Positions 36,032 through 45,236 of a stretch of 64,000 bases of DNA are shown in pieces (within the stretch, counting starts at the first letter, position 1; each line of letters begins with the position of its first letter). Location of the stretch: NCBI RefSeq assembly GCF_017876115.1, contig NZ_JAGINO010000010.1:124001-188000 (forward strand), written 5' to 3'. The stretch is from Azospirillum picis. Lineage in GTDB: Bacteria; Pseudomonadota; Alphaproteobacteria; Azospirillales; Azospirillaceae. The position numbers and the translations under genes are program-made. Below the pieces are notes generated by a model, which was given only the letters and a program-made list of their open reading frames with translations, searched no databases and had not been told where the DNA came from.

Positions 36032-37447
36032 TTAGAGCTTGCCTTCCGCTTGCCAGGCCAGGCGCTTGCGGTAGATCGTCGAGGCGCTGATCTGCAGAAG
36101 CGCCGCCGCCCGCGGAATGTTGCCGTCGCAGGCGGTGATCGCATCCTCGATCGCGTCCTTCTCGACCTCCCACAGCGGCTTGATCGACTCCGGCCTCGGC
36201 GGGGAGGGGGGGCGGGCGACGGGGACGGCGGCGGGCGCAGCCGCCTGGGGCGGGGCGGCGGCGATGTGGGGCATGGCGAGCGGCGGCGGCAGCATCTCGG
36301 GCGTCACGGTGTCGCCGTCATGCAGCACCGCGACGATGCGCACCACGTTCTGGAGCTGGCGGACGTTGCCCGGCCAGTGATAGTGGCGCAGCGACTGTTC
36401 CGCCTCCGGCGAGAAGCGGCTGAACCCCTTCTTCTCCTCCTGGGCGAATTCGGCGAGATAGTGCCGGGCGATGCCCAGCACGTCGTCCTCGCGCTCGCGC
36501 AGGGGGGGCAGGTGGATGGGGATGACGTGCAGCCTGTAGTAGAGATCCTCGCGGAACCGGCCCTCCTCCACCTCGCGCAGGGGGTCGCGGTTGGTGGCGC
36601 AGATGATGCGCAGGTCGACCTTCTCCAGCTTCGAGCCGCCGACGGGCGTGAAGGTGCCGGTCTGGATGAAGCGCAGCAGCTTGGTCTGCAGGTCGGGCGC
36701 CAGTTCGCAGATCTCGTCGAGGAACAGGGTGCCGCCGTCGGCGCGGGCTGCGGCGCCCTCGCGGTCGGACACCGCTCCGGTGAAGCTGCCCTTCATGTGG
36801 CCGAAGATCTCGCTTTCCATGAGATCCTTCGGGATGGCGCCGCAGTTGATGGCGATGAAGGGGCGGGCGGCCCGCTGGCTCTGGCGGTGGATCGCCTCGG
36901 CGCACACCTCCTTGCCGGTGCCGGATTCGCCGGTGATGAACACCGTCGCCCGCGACGAGGCGGCGCTGTCGATGATGCGGTAGACCGCCTGCATCGCCAG
37001 CGACGAGCCGATGAAGCCGTGGTAGCGGGCGCGGTTCAGGTCCTTCTCGAAGGTGTCGACCAACTGGGCCAGCCGCAGCCGCTCCATGGCGTTGCGGACG
37101 GTCACCGCCAGCCGGTCGGCGGAGAAGGGCTTCACCAGGAAATCATAGGCGCCGTAACGCATCGCCTCGACCGCCGCCTTCACCGAGCCGTGGGCGGTGA
37201 TGACGATGACCGCGCAGGGCAGGCCCTGGTCGGCGATGCGCTTCAGCACCTCCATCCCGTTCATGTCCGGGAGCTGGAGGTCGAGAAGCACCACCTTCGG
37301 GGCGCCGTCCTTCAACTGTTCCAGCGCATCCGCCCCGGTTTCCACCGCGATGACGGCGTGGGATTCCTTTTTCAGGATTTCCGCATAGACGCGGGCCAGC
37401 GACGGGGTGTCCTCGATCAGAAGGACGGGAATGGAGCCGGTTGGCAT
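36032..37447 (-). CDS. Sigma-54-dependent response regulator (NtrC/LuxO type)
   Basis: Enhancer-binding activator of 471 residues. The receiver domain (about 7-120) has phospho-acceptor D56 in [13 protein letters not shown] and Lys in FLVKPFS. The AAA+ domain (about 142-375) has Walker A GESGTGKE (173-180), the sigma-54 contact loop GSFTGA (220-225, normally GAFTGA), Walker [10 protein letters not shown], and the R-finger region [10 protein letters not shown] Pro-rich linker leads to a Fis-type HTH ([20 protein letters not shown]). Closest layout is LuxO or other FlgR/NtrC-like regulators. No kinase is adjacent, so the signal is unknown. ATG 37447 is used; GTG 37459 is an alternative. Confidence 0.92.
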   Translation of the reverse strand: MPTGSIPVLLIEDTPSLARVYAEILKKESHAVIAVETGADALEQLKDGAPKVVLLDLQLPDMNGMEVLKRIADQGLPCAVIVITAHGSVKAAVEAMRYGAYDFLVKPFSADRLAVTVRNAMERLRLAQLVDTFEKDLNRARYHGFIGSSLAMQAVYRIIDSAASSRATVFITGESGTGKEVCAEAIHRQSQRAARPFIAINCGAIPKDLMESEIFGHMKGSFTGAVSDREGAAARADGGTLFLDEICELAPDLQTKLLRFIQTGTFTPVGGSKLEKVDLRIICATNRDPLREVEEGRFREDLYYRLHVIPIHLPPLREREDDVLGIARHYLAEFAQEEKKGFSRFSPEAEQSLRHYHWPGNVRQLQNVVRIVAVLHDGDTVTPEMLPPPLAMPHIAAAPPQAAAPAAVPVARPPSPPRPESIKPLWEVEKDAIEDAITACDGNIPRAAALLQISASTIYRKRLAWQAEGKL

Positions 37448-37727
37448 GCTGGGCGGCACGCAAATTCAGGGAAAGGACGGCTCCCATTCTCTAACAGATT
37501 ATTCTGAAAATCCTACCCCGTAGCGAGGGGCCGCCCGGCCCGGCCCGAAAAACCCGTTTGAAAGCCCCGCTCCCGGAAACCAGCGCCGGGCGATCCGGGG
37601 GAGGAGCGCGCCGCGGCACCGGGCGGGGCGGTGTCGGGCGAGGCGGGGCGGGCATTCCGCCGCTTGCCGGGGGAGGCGCGATGAACTATCAGCAGCGGGG
37701 ACGAGGGACCGGAAGAGGAGAACCGCC

Positions 37728-38978
37728 ATGCCCGGTCAGGCCAACCCCGATCACGCCGTCCTGTCAGGGCGGCGCGTGCTGCTGGTGATCGCCGGCGGGA
37801 TCGCCGCCTACAAGTCGCTCGACCTGATCCGGCGCCTGCGCGAGCGCGGCGTGACGGTCCGCGCGGTGCTGACCGAGGCCGGCGCCCGCTTCGTCACGCC
37901 GCTGTCGGTGCAGGCGCTGACCGAAGGCACCGTCTACCAGGACCTGTGGTCGCTGACCGACGAGTCGGAGATGGGGCACATCCGGCTGTCCCGCGAGGCC
38001 GACCTCGTGGTGGTGGCCCCCGCCACCGCCAACCTGCTGGCACGCATGGCCGCCGGCATGGCCGACGACCTTGCCGCAACCGTGCTGCTGGCCACCGACA
38101 AGCCGGTGCTGGTCGCACCGGCGATGAACGTCCGCATGTGGCAGCATGCCGCCACCCGGGCCAACATGGCGCTGCTGGAGAGCCGCGGCGTGCGGCGCGT
38201 CGGACCCAACGACGGCGTCATGGCCTGCAACGAATACGGCCCCGGCCGCATGGCGGAGCCGATGGAGATCGTCGACGCGGTCGCCGCCTTCTTCGCCGAA
38301 CAGGCGGAGGGGGAGGGGCCGCAGCCCCTGGCGGGCCGGCACGCGCTGGTCACCAGCGGCCCGACCCACGAGCCGATCGACCCGGTGCGCTACATCGCCA
38401 ACCGGTCCTCGGGCAAGCAGGGCCACGCCATCGCCGCGGCGCTGGCCCGGCTGGGCGCCGCGGTGACGCTGGTCAGCGGCCCGACGCGGCAGCCCGACCC
38501 GGCCGGCTGCCGCGTCGTCCATGTCGAGACGGCGCGCGAGATGCTGGCCGCCTGCGAGGCGGCGCTGCCGGCCGACGTCGCCGTCTGCGCCGCCGCGGTC
38601 GCCGACTGGCGGGTCGCCGCGGAGGCGGACCGCAAGCTGAAGAAGGACGGCTCCGGCCCGCCCGCGCTGGCGCTGACCGAGAACCCCGACATCCTCGCCA
38701 CCCTGTCGCAGGCCGGCCCGCGCCGTCCGGCCCTGGTGGTCGGCTTCGCCGCCGAGACCGGCGACGTCCTGGCCTATGCCGCCGCCAAGCGGGCGCGCAA
38801 GGGCTGCGACTGGATCGTCGCCAACGACGTCTCCCCCGGCACCGGCACCTTCGGCGGCAGCGACAACACCGTCCACCTGATCCGCGCCGACGGCAGCGAC
38901 TCCTGGCCGACCATGAGCAAGGAGGCCGTCGCCGCGAGGCTGGCGGAGGCCATCGCCGGGCAGTTCGAGCGCCGCTGA
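37728..38978 (+). CDS. coaBC: Bifunctional phosphopantothenoylcysteine decarboxylase/synthetase
   Basis: Two-step coenzyme A enzyme of 416 residues. The N-terminal flavoprotein CoaC (about 14-195) shows [31 protein letters not shown], the catalytic-His region [41 protein letters not shown] and [16 protein letters not shown]. The C-terminal CoaB synthetase (about 200-416) shows [44 protein letters not shown] and [18 protein letters not shown], the CTP and substrate sites. A GGAG site precedes ATG 37728. dut follows after 38 bases, the usual coaBC-dut pair. Confidence 0.97.
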   Translation: MPGQANPDHAVLSGRRVLLVIAGGIAAYKSLDLIRRLRERGVTVRAVLTEAGARFVTPLSVQALTEGTVYQDLWSLTDESEMGHIRLSREADLVVVAPATANLLARMAAGMADDLAATVLLATDKPVLVAPAMNVRMWQHAATRANMALLESRGVRRVGPNDGVMACNEYGPGRMAEPMEIVDAVAAFFAEQAEGEGPQPLAGRHALVTSGPTHEPIDPVRYIANRSSGKQGHAIAAALARLGAAVTLVSGPTRQPDPAGCRVVHVETAREMLAACEAALPADVAVCAAAVADWRVAAEADRKLKKDGSGPPALALTENPDILATLSQAGPRRPALVVGFAAETGDVLAYAAAKRARKGCDWIVANDVSPGTGTFGGSDNTVHLIRADGSDSWPTMSKEAVAARLAEAIAGQFERR

Positions 38979-39016
38979 CCGGCGCGGATTCCTCTCCCGT
39001 CCATCCAGGAGCCTTC

Positions 39017-39472
39017 ATGCCCCCCACCGTCGCCTTCCTCCGCCTGCCCGGCAACGACGACCTGCCGCTGCCGTCCTACGCCACGGCCGGGGCGGCCGGG
39101 TTCGACCTGCGCGCGGCGGTCCCGGCCGGCGAGCCGGTGGTGCTGGCCCCCGGCCGCCGGATGCTGGTGCCGACCGGCTTCGCCGTCGGCCTGCCGGCCG
39201 GCTGGGAGATGCAGGTCCGCCCGCGCTCCGGGCTGGCGGTGAAGAACGGCGTGACGGTGCTGAACACGCCGGGGACGGTCGACTGCGACTATCGCGGGCC
39301 GGTCGGCGTCTGCCTGATCAATCTCGGCGAGGAGCCCTTCGCCATCGCCCGCGGCGACCGCATCGCCCAGGCGGTGATCGCGCCGGCGCCGCAGGCGGCG
39401 CTGGTCGAGGTCGCGGCGCTCGACGACACCGCGCGCGGGACCGGCGGCTTCGGCTCCACCGGGGTTGCCTGA
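39017..39472 (+). CDS. dut: Deoxyuridine 5'-triphosphate nucleotidohydrolase
   Basis: Trimeric dUTPase of 151 residues that hydrolyses dUTP to dUMP, supplying dTMP synthesis and keeping uracil out of DNA. All five motifs are present: [64 protein letters not shown] and [18 protein letters not shown] lies upstream of ATG 39017. Confidence 0.97.
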   Translation: MPPTVAFLRLPGNDDLPLPSYATAGAAGFDLRAAVPAGEPVVLAPGRRMLVPTGFAVGLPAGWEMQVRPRSGLAVKNGVTVLNTPGTVDCDYRGPVGVCLINLGEEPFAIARGDRIAQAVIAPAPQAALVEVAALDDTARGTGGFGSTGVA

Positions 39473-39627
39473 TCGGCGCCTCCTTGCCCCGCACCTCCTG
39501 ACCGGCACCCACCGGCCGGCAGCGGCGAACCATGGTGCCGCGGCCGGGCGGTTGGTGGCATGATGGCGCCGAAGCGCCACCCGCCGGAGCGGGGGACGGA
39601 GTGCCAGAGGGCAGGGGGGCAGGGGGT

Positions 39628-41187
39628 ATGACGCGGGGTCCCCGGCGGGCCGTGACGTTCCGCATCCTGGCGGGAATGACGGTCATCGGCGGGCTGTCCG
39701 CGGCGACCGGCGCGGTCGCCGTGTCGCTGCTGTCCGCTTCCAGCCGGGAGATCGAGCGGATCGCAGCCGCCGTGCCGGACCTGGGCGATGCCGCAAGACT
39801 GGTGCGGCAAGGCGGCGCCATCGCCGAAGCCACCGCCGCCCTGGTCGCAGCACCCGACCAGACGGCGCGCGAGGCCGAGATGGCACGGATGGGCGAGCGG
39901 ATCGCCCGTCTCGACGAGCTGGTGCCGCGGCTGATCGCCGACGGGGTCGCCGCGGGGCCGTCCGCCGACCCCGGCGGGGGACTGGAGGCGCTGGAGCATC
40001 ACAAGAACGAACTCGTGCGCGTCCTGCAGACGCTGAACGCCCAGGTGCGGCAGCAGCTCGTCCTGACCGCCGAGGCCGATGCCCGCGCGCGGTCGCTGGA
40101 CACCGTGGCGGCGAGCCTCGGCGCCCTCGCGGCGGAGGACCGGGATGGCGCCGCCGCTGCCGGGGGCGGCGGTGCGGATGGCTTGGGCCGGGCGGCGCAG
40201 GAGCGCTGGCGCCGTGAGATCAACGCCGCGTCGTCGCTCCTGCTGGCCGTGCTGCATGCCGAGCGCGACACCCAGCTCGACCGGTTGCAGGCCGACGCCC
40301 GGGGAGCCCTCGGCTCGGCGGCGCGGGAGCTGGCCCTGCTGCCGCCGGAGCGCGCGTCACGGCTGAAGCCGGTCCAGGACGGGCTGGAGGCGGCGGCCTT
40401 CGGGGCGGCCTTCGGGCAAGCCCCCCTGGCGACCCTTCGCGCGGCCGAGCTGTCGCTGCGGCGTGCGGCGGAGCGGTCGGCGGCCCGCAGCCGGATGATT
40501 TCGGACCGCATGGCCATCATCGTGTCGGACCATCTGGCGGCGGTGGAGCAGGACGTCGCCCGCCGCGTGCGTGCACGGGACGGGGCGGCCGGCGACGGCG
40601 CGCTCGCGGTGGCCGTGATGACGCTGCTGTCCCTTCTGGGAATGGCCGCGCTCGCCGCCGCCATCCGCCGCGCCGCGGCGCCGGCACCGCCCGACCCAAA
40701 AACACCGCTCGCGCCCGATCTTCCAGCCACCAAGCTACCAGCCACCGATCTACCGACCACCGATCTTCCAGCCACCGATCCGCCATCACTCACGCCGGCG
40801 GTGCTCGACCTCGGTCATGTGGTCGAGACGTTCGGCAGCCTCGACCAGGGCGCGGTCGAGATGATGGATTTCTTCATCGAGACGACGCGGCCGACGCTGG
40901 AGCATGCGCTGGCGGCGCTGGCGGCCGGCGATGCGGAGGCGGCGCGCGCCGCGGCCCATACGGTGGCCGGGGCGGCGCGGACGGCGGGGGCGTCGGCGTT
41001 GGCCGGCGCCGCGGCGGCGCTGGAGCGCGCGCTCCTCGACGGGCGGACGGCGGATGCCGTTCGGCATGCAGATGCAATGGCCGCGGCCTTCCCGGCGGTG
41101 GAAAAGGCGATTCACGCACTTCATCACACGAAAAAGATGGTACCCCTGCCGAAAGAGTGCATGACGGAACCGGACCCTCCCACTTGA
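39628..41187 (+). CDS. Membrane sensor-like protein ending in an Hpt domain
   Basis: Protein of 519 residues. One helix near the N-terminus (11-36) and a second at about 324-347 enclose a roughly 290-residue, largely helical periplasmic domain, as in TorS-type sensors. Instead of a HAMP and kinase, the cytoplasmic part is a short linker with four tandem LPATD-type units and a C-terminal Hpt domain (about 388-490) with phospho-His H444 in ARAAAHTVAGAARTAGA. The next gene encodes a PAS/HisKA protein, suggesting a split phosphorelay. No catalytic kinase residues are present. A start at ATG 39628 fits the first helix; upstream in-frame codons do not. Confidence 0.75.
   Translation: MTRGPRRAVTFRILAGMTVIGGLSAATGAVAVSLLSASSREIERIAAAVPDLGDAARLVRQGGAIAEATAALVAAPDQTAREAEMARMGERIARLDELVPRLIADGVAAGPSADPGGGLEALEHHKNELVRVLQTLNAQVRQQLVLTAEADARARSLDTVAASLGALAAEDRDGAAAAGGGGADGLGRAAQERWRREINAASSLLLAVLHAERDTQLDRLQADARGALGSAARELALLPPERASRLKPVQDGLEAAAFGAAFGQAPLATLRAAELSLRRAAERSAARSRMISDRMAIIVSDHLAAVEQDVARRVRARDGAAGDGALAVAVMTLLSLLGMAALAAAIRRAAAPAPPDPKTPLAPDLPATKLPATDLPTTDLPATDPPSLTPAVLDLGHVVETFGSLDQGAVEMMDFFIETTRPTLEHALAALAAGDAEAARAAAHTVAGAARTAGASALAGAAAALERALLDGRTADAVRHADAMAAAFPAVEKAIHALHHTKKMVPLPKECMTEPDPPT
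40720..40779 (+). repeat. Tandem 15-bp repeat (4 copies) in the Hpt-protein linker
   Basis: Units at 40720, 40735, 40750 and 40765 encode LPATK, LPATD, LPTTD and LPATD in the linker between the second membrane helix and the Hpt domain. They are spaced exactly 15 bases apart. Confidence 0.85.
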
Positions 41188-41348
41188 GCTCTACCTTGGA
41201 GTGAACTCCTTTCCGAAAAAGCGCACGGTCGGCGCGTGTTGCTTGTCGCTAAAGGCGGGCTGAATTACTCTGCGGGTGTTGATTCATTTCGTCAGATTTC
41301 GCCCATGGTCCGCAGTTCGGCGGCCCCGGCGGTCCCGGCGGTTCGGGG

Positions 41349-43661
41349 GTGGAGAGCTTGGTCGGTTTCGCTGGCTTGTTTCGCAACAAGGACTCCCGGC
41401 GCCAGGCCGAACACGCCGCGGACGGCGACCGCTGGCGGGCCCTGCTCGCCGCCGCTCCGCTGCCTTGCTGCGCCTGGAGCGTTTCGGGTGAGGCGTTCCT
41501 GTCGGACGAGGCGGCGGCCCTGCTCGGCATATCCTCGGCCGACGGCCTGGGGTCGGCGTTGCCCGCGGCCGATCTGCGCGCGGCGGTCGACCGCCTGCGG
41601 CGCGAGGGCAAACCTTTCCGCTGCGAGGCATCAGGCGCCGGCGGGCGGCGCCTGATGCTGGCCGGCCGGCGTGGCAGTGCCGGCGCCGAACGCTTCGACG
41701 TGATCTGGATCGAGGACATCACCGCCGCCCATGACGCGGCCGGCGACGCCGCGCGCCGGCAGGCGGCGGAGGTCGACGCGATCCGCTCGCGCCTCGACGG
41801 CTTACGGGCGGTCGCCGATGCCCTGCCGGTCCCGATGTGGGTGCGCGACCGCGACCTGCGCCTGTCCTGGTGCAACCGCGCCTATGCCCGCGCCGTCGAC
41901 AGCGATCCCGAAACCGCGGTCGCCGAAGGGCGGGAGCTGGCCACTGCGGCACGGTCGCTCGCCGAGCGGGCGCGCGGCGGCGGCTTCGCCCAGTCCGAGC
42001 GCGTGCCGGTGGTGATCGGCACCGAGCGCCGCCTGCTGGAGGTGACCGAGGCGCCGCTCCCGGCCGGCGACGGCGGCATTCCGGTGGTCGGCTATGCGCT
42101 CGACGTCACCGCGCTGCAGGAACTGCGTGGAGAGCTGGACCGCCACCTGACCGCCCACGCCGAGGTCCTGGAGCGGCTGAGCACCGCCATCGCCATCTTC
42201 GGGCCGGACACCCGGCTGACATTCTTCAACCAGGCCTATGCCCGGCTGTGGGACCTGGACGAGGCCTGGCTGCGCACGGAGCCCACCAACGCCGAACTGC
42301 TGGAGGAGCTGCGCGCCCGCCGGCGGCTGCCGGAATATGCGGACTACCAGACCTTCAAGCGGGAAAGGCTGACCCGGTACACCCGGCTGGTGGAGCCGCT
42401 GGAGGAGTTGCTGCATCTGCCCGACGGCACCACGCTGCGCCATCTGGCGGCGCCGCACCCCCAGGGCGGGCTGATCACCATCCTGGAGGACGTGACCAAC
42501 ACGCTGGCGCTGGAGTCCTCCTACAACACGCTGATGGCGGTCCAGCAGGAAACGCTGGACAATCTTGCGGAAGGCATCGCCGTCTTCGGCGGCGACGGCC
42601 GGCTGAAGCTGTCCAACCCGGCCTTCGCCCGCATCTGGGATCTTGCCGAGGCCGACCTGCGGGGTGAGCCCCACATCGCCGAGGTCATCGAGCGGATGCG
42701 GCCTTTGCTGGATGCGCCGCAGCCGCCCGAGAAGGCCGCCGACGCCGCCGGTGGCGCCGGCCCTGCCAACTCGGCTCCCACTGCCGGCCCGGCCGCCGGG
42801 TGGGAGGCGCTGAAGGAGGAGCTGGTGGGCGCGACGCTGGAGCGCAGCGTCCGGTCCGGCCGGATGGAGCGCAGCGACGGGTCGGTGGTGGAGTTCTCGA
42901 CCCTGCCGCTGCCGGACGGGGCGGTCCTCAACAGCTATCTCGACGTCACCGACGGCGCGCGGCTGGAAACGGCGCTGCGCGCATCCAACGCCGCGCTCGA
43001 AGCGGCCGACCAGTTGAAGACGGAATTCATCTCCAACGTCTCCCACCATCTGCGCACGCCGCTGAACGGCATCATCGGCTTCGCCGAAGTGCTGTCGAAC
43101 CAGTATTTCGGCCAGTTGAACGAGCGGCAGATGGAGTATGTCCGCGGCATGCTGTCGGCCGGCCAACGCTTGCTGGAACTGATCGACGACGTCGTCGACC
43201 TGACCAGCCTGGGGGCCGGCGTCACCACCCTGGAGCGCGGCGCCATCGCGCTGCCGGATCTACTGGAGTCGGTGGCCGGCCTGACCAAGGACTGGGCGCG
43301 GCGGGAAGGGCTGCGGATGGAGGTCGTGGCACCCGAGGCGCTGGGCGAGATCGAGGGCGACGGCAAGCGCCTGAAACAGGCGCTGTTCACCCTGGTGGTG
43401 GGCGCCATCCGCAACCCGCCGTCCGACCGCCGCATCCGGCTGGCCGGCGAGCGGCTGAACGGCAGCGTCACCCTGTCGGTCAGCGGCGCCGCGCTGCCGG
43501 AGTCCGATCCGCAGGGCGCCGCGGCGCTCGGCGTGTCGCTCGCCCGCAACGTGGTGGAGCTGCATGGCGGCCGGCTCGAGCTGGACGAGACCGCCGGCCG
43601 CGGCGCCCATGTCCGCTGCATCATGCCGGTGCGGGCGCCGGTGAACGGCGTGAAGGCGTAA
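41349..43661 (+). CDS. DivL/PleC-like PAS protein with HisKA and degenerate ATPase domain
   Basis: Signalling protein of 770 residues with three or more PAS-like regions (about 140-255, 270-385, 395-535), a HisKA dimerisation helix and a C-terminal ATPase-like domain. HisKA reads ISNVSHHLRTPLNGIIGFAE, where H566 would be the phospho-site and the usual following Glu is His567. The next helix LNERQMEYVRGMLSAGQRLL resembles DivL/PleC. The ATPase region has lost the N-box Asn (FTLVVGAIRNPP), the G1 DxGxG (VSGAALPESD) and the G2 glycines (GAAALGVSLARN). It is unlikely to autophosphorylate and may act as a regulator of another kinase, as DivL does. The start is GTG 41349; a TTG at 41358 with GGAG upstream is possible. 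Confidence 0.82.
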   Translation: MESLVGFAGLFRNKDSRRQAEHAADGDRWRALLAAAPLPCCAWSVSGEAFLSDEAAALLGISSADGLGSALPAADLRAAVDRLRREGKPFRCEASGAGGRRLMLAGRRGSAGAERFDVIWIEDITAAHDAAGDAARRQAAEVDAIRSRLDGLRAVADALPVPMWVRDRDLRLSWCNRAYARAVDSDPETAVAEGRELATAARSLAERARGGGFAQSERVPVVIGTERRLLEVTEAPLPAGDGGIPVVGYALDVTALQELRGELDRHLTAHAEVLERLSTAIAIFGPDTRLTFFNQAYARLWDLDEAWLRTEPTNAELLEELRARRRLPEYADYQTFKRERLTRYTRLVEPLEELLHLPDGTTLRHLAAPHPQGGLITILEDVTNTLALESSYNTLMAVQQETLDNLAEGIAVFGGDGRLKLSNPAFARIWDLAEADLRGEPHIAEVIERMRPLLDAPQPPEKAADAAGGAGPANSAPTAGPAAGWEALKEELVGATLERSVRSGRMERSDGSVVEFSTLPLPDGAVLNSYLDVTDGARLETALRASNAALEAADQLKTEFISNVSHHLRTPLNGIIGFAEVLSNQYFGQLNERQMEYVRGMLSAGQRLLELIDDVVDLTSLGAGVTTLERGAIALPDLLESVAGLTKDWARREGLRMEVVAPEALGEIEGDGKRLKQALFTLVVGAIRNPPSDRRIRLAGERLNGSVTLSVSGAALPESDPQGAAALGVSLARNVVELHGGRLELDETAGRGAHVRCIMPVRAPVNGVKA

Positions 43662-43728
43662 GCCGGGACCCAACCCGGCGCGGGGACGTTACCCCTGCTC
43701 CACCGGACAGTCCTTTGCGGAGCCGACG

Positions 43729-44040
43729 ATGCCGAAACCCCTGACCCTCTCCATTCCCCACTCGCTCGGCCGGGACGAGGCCAAGCGCCGGCTGGTCGAC
43801 GGCATGGGCGAGGCGCGGGCGCGGCTGAGCGCCGTGGCGACCAGCATCGACGACAGTTGGACCGACGACCGCATGCATTTCCGCGTCGTGGCGATGGCGC
43901 AGACCATCGCCGGCCACATCGACGTGCTGGAGGACAGCGTCGAGATGGAGGTCGAACTGCCCTGGGCGCTGGCGCTGCTCGCCGACAAGATCAAGAACAA
44001 GGTGACCCGCCAGGGCACGCTGATGCTGGAGAAGAAGTAA
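43729..44040 (+). CDS. Polyhydroxyalkanoic acid system family protein
   Basis: Protein of 103 residues, KPLTLSIPHSLGRDEAKRRL then DDRMHFRVVAMAQTIAGHIDVLEDSVEMEVELPWALALLADKIK. The IPHSLGRDEAKRR start and the ELPWALALLADKI close match the short family found in the PHA granule region and elsewhere, with an alpha/beta SHS2-like or polyketide-cyclase-like compact fold. Function is not established; a link to PHA granules is by family name only, because no phaC, phaP or phaR lies nearby. A run of AAGxCGG-like bases precedes ATG 43729 weakly. Confidence 0.8.
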   Translation: MPKPLTLSIPHSLGRDEAKRRLVDGMGEARARLSAVATSIDDSWTDDRMHFRVVAMAQTIAGHIDVLEDSVEMEVELPWALALLADKIKNKVTRQGTLMLEKK

Positions 44041-44216
44041 GGATAGAAGGGGGGCGGAGCCTCGGCCGCCGACGGCCAGCCTCTCCGTCCCTGCCGCCAT
44101 TTCCTCAGATTTCCTTTTCAGATCAGTCCATTGTCGTCCATCCAGGGCCAAAGGGGGGCCGGCAGGGGGGCTGCGGCCGGCGGCTGCCGCCCGCTTCGAT
44201 CCTTACCGGTGCCTGC

Positions 44217-45218
44217 TCAGCCCTCCGACGGTTCCTCCTGCTTGCGGCGGGCGAGCGGGTGGTGGTCGTGCATGACCTTCCTCAGCCTCTCGCTGACGAC
44301 ATGGGTGTAGATCTGGGTCGTCGCGATGTCGGCATGCCCCAGCATCTTCTGGACCGAGCGCAGGTCGGCGCCATGGTCGAGGAGATGGGTGGCGAAGGCA
44401 TGGCGCAGCACGTGCGGGCTGACCTTTTCCGGATCGATGCCGGAGTCGATGGCGAGCTGCTTCAGCAACTGGGCAAAGCGCTGCCGGGTCAGATGGCCCT
44501 CGGCCGAGCTGCGCGACGGGAACAGGAAGGGGCTGTGCCCCGCCTCCTGCCCGGCGGCGGCGGGAACGAAATGGAGGCGCAGCGGGATATAGGCCGCCAT
44601 CGCCGCCAGCGCCGGATCGGACAGCGGGACCATCCGCTCCTTGCCGCCCTTGCCGCGCACCAGCAGGCCGCGGCCGTCCCGCATGATGGCGGTCATCGGC
44701 AGCCCGACCAGCTCCGACACGCGCAGCCCGGTGGCGTAGAGCACCTCCAGCAGCGCCACCAGCCGAAGCCCCTCGGGGCCGCCGCGCGCCTCGGCGGTGG
44801 CGAGCATGGCGGAGACCTCGGCCTCGGTCAGGATCTTCGGCAGCGGGCGTCCCTGCTTCGGGCTGTCGAGCGGCGAGGCCGGATCGTCCGTCCGCCGGCC
44901 TTCGGCCAGCAGGAAGCGGTAGAACTGCCGCATCGCCGACAGCCGCCGGGCCACCGTGCGCGGCGCGCCCTCCTTGCTCTGGACCGCCAAGTAGGCGCGC
45001 AGATCCTCGGTTCCGGCCTTCTCCAGCGGCAGCCCGCGTTGGGCCAGCCAGCGCCCGAGGTCGGCAAGGTCGCGCTCGTAGGCCATGCGCGTGTTGGCCG
45101 CGGCGCCGCGCTCCGCGGTCAGCATGTCGAGAAAGGCGTCGAGATGCGGCGGGGTGGCGAAGTCGCGCGGCTTGCAGGGACGGCCGCGGCGTTTGGCGGG
45201 CATGCCCGGTCTGCTCAT
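44217..45218 (-). CDS. xerD: Site-specific tyrosine recombinase XerD
   Basis: Recombinase of 333 residues that with XerC resolves chromosome dimers at dif. The N-terminal SAM-like core-binding domain covers about 24-110 ([23 protein letters not shown]). The catalytic domain has R166 ([10 protein letters not shown]), K190 (VRGKGGKER), H269 and R272 ([14 protein letters not shown]), H295 ([11 protein letters not shown]) and nucleophile Y304 (IYTHV). All six residues are present. The context (divergent aroK-aroB) argues for the chromosomal XerD rather than a phage or integron integrase. It follows the 655-residue gene by 18 bases, forming a three-gene minus-strand unit with the 46-residue membrane protein. 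Confidence 0.95.
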   Translation of the reverse strand: MSRPGMPAKRRGRPCKPRDFATPPHLDAFLDMLTAERGAAANTRMAYERDLADLGRWLAQRGLPLEKAGTEDLRAYLAVQSKEGAPRTVARRLSAMRQFYRFLLAEGRRTDDPASPLDSPKQGRPLPKILTEAEVSAMLATAEARGGPEGLRLVALLEVLYATGLRVSELVGLPMTAIMRDGRGLLVRGKGGKERMVPLSDPALAAMAAYIPLRLHFVPAAAGQEAGHSPFLFPSRSSAEGHLTRQRFAQLLKQLAIDSGIDPEKVSPHVLRHAFATHLLDHGADLRSVQKMLGHADIATTQIYTHVVSERLRKVMHDHHPLARRKQEEPSEG

Positions 45219-45236
45219 GTTGGGCCGCTCATGCTG

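Noticed and set aside
44217..45218. Tyrosine recombinase considered as a sign of an integrated element
   Set aside because: All features and the aroK-aroB neighbourhood fit chromosomal XerD; no attachment repeats or mobile cargo were seen.
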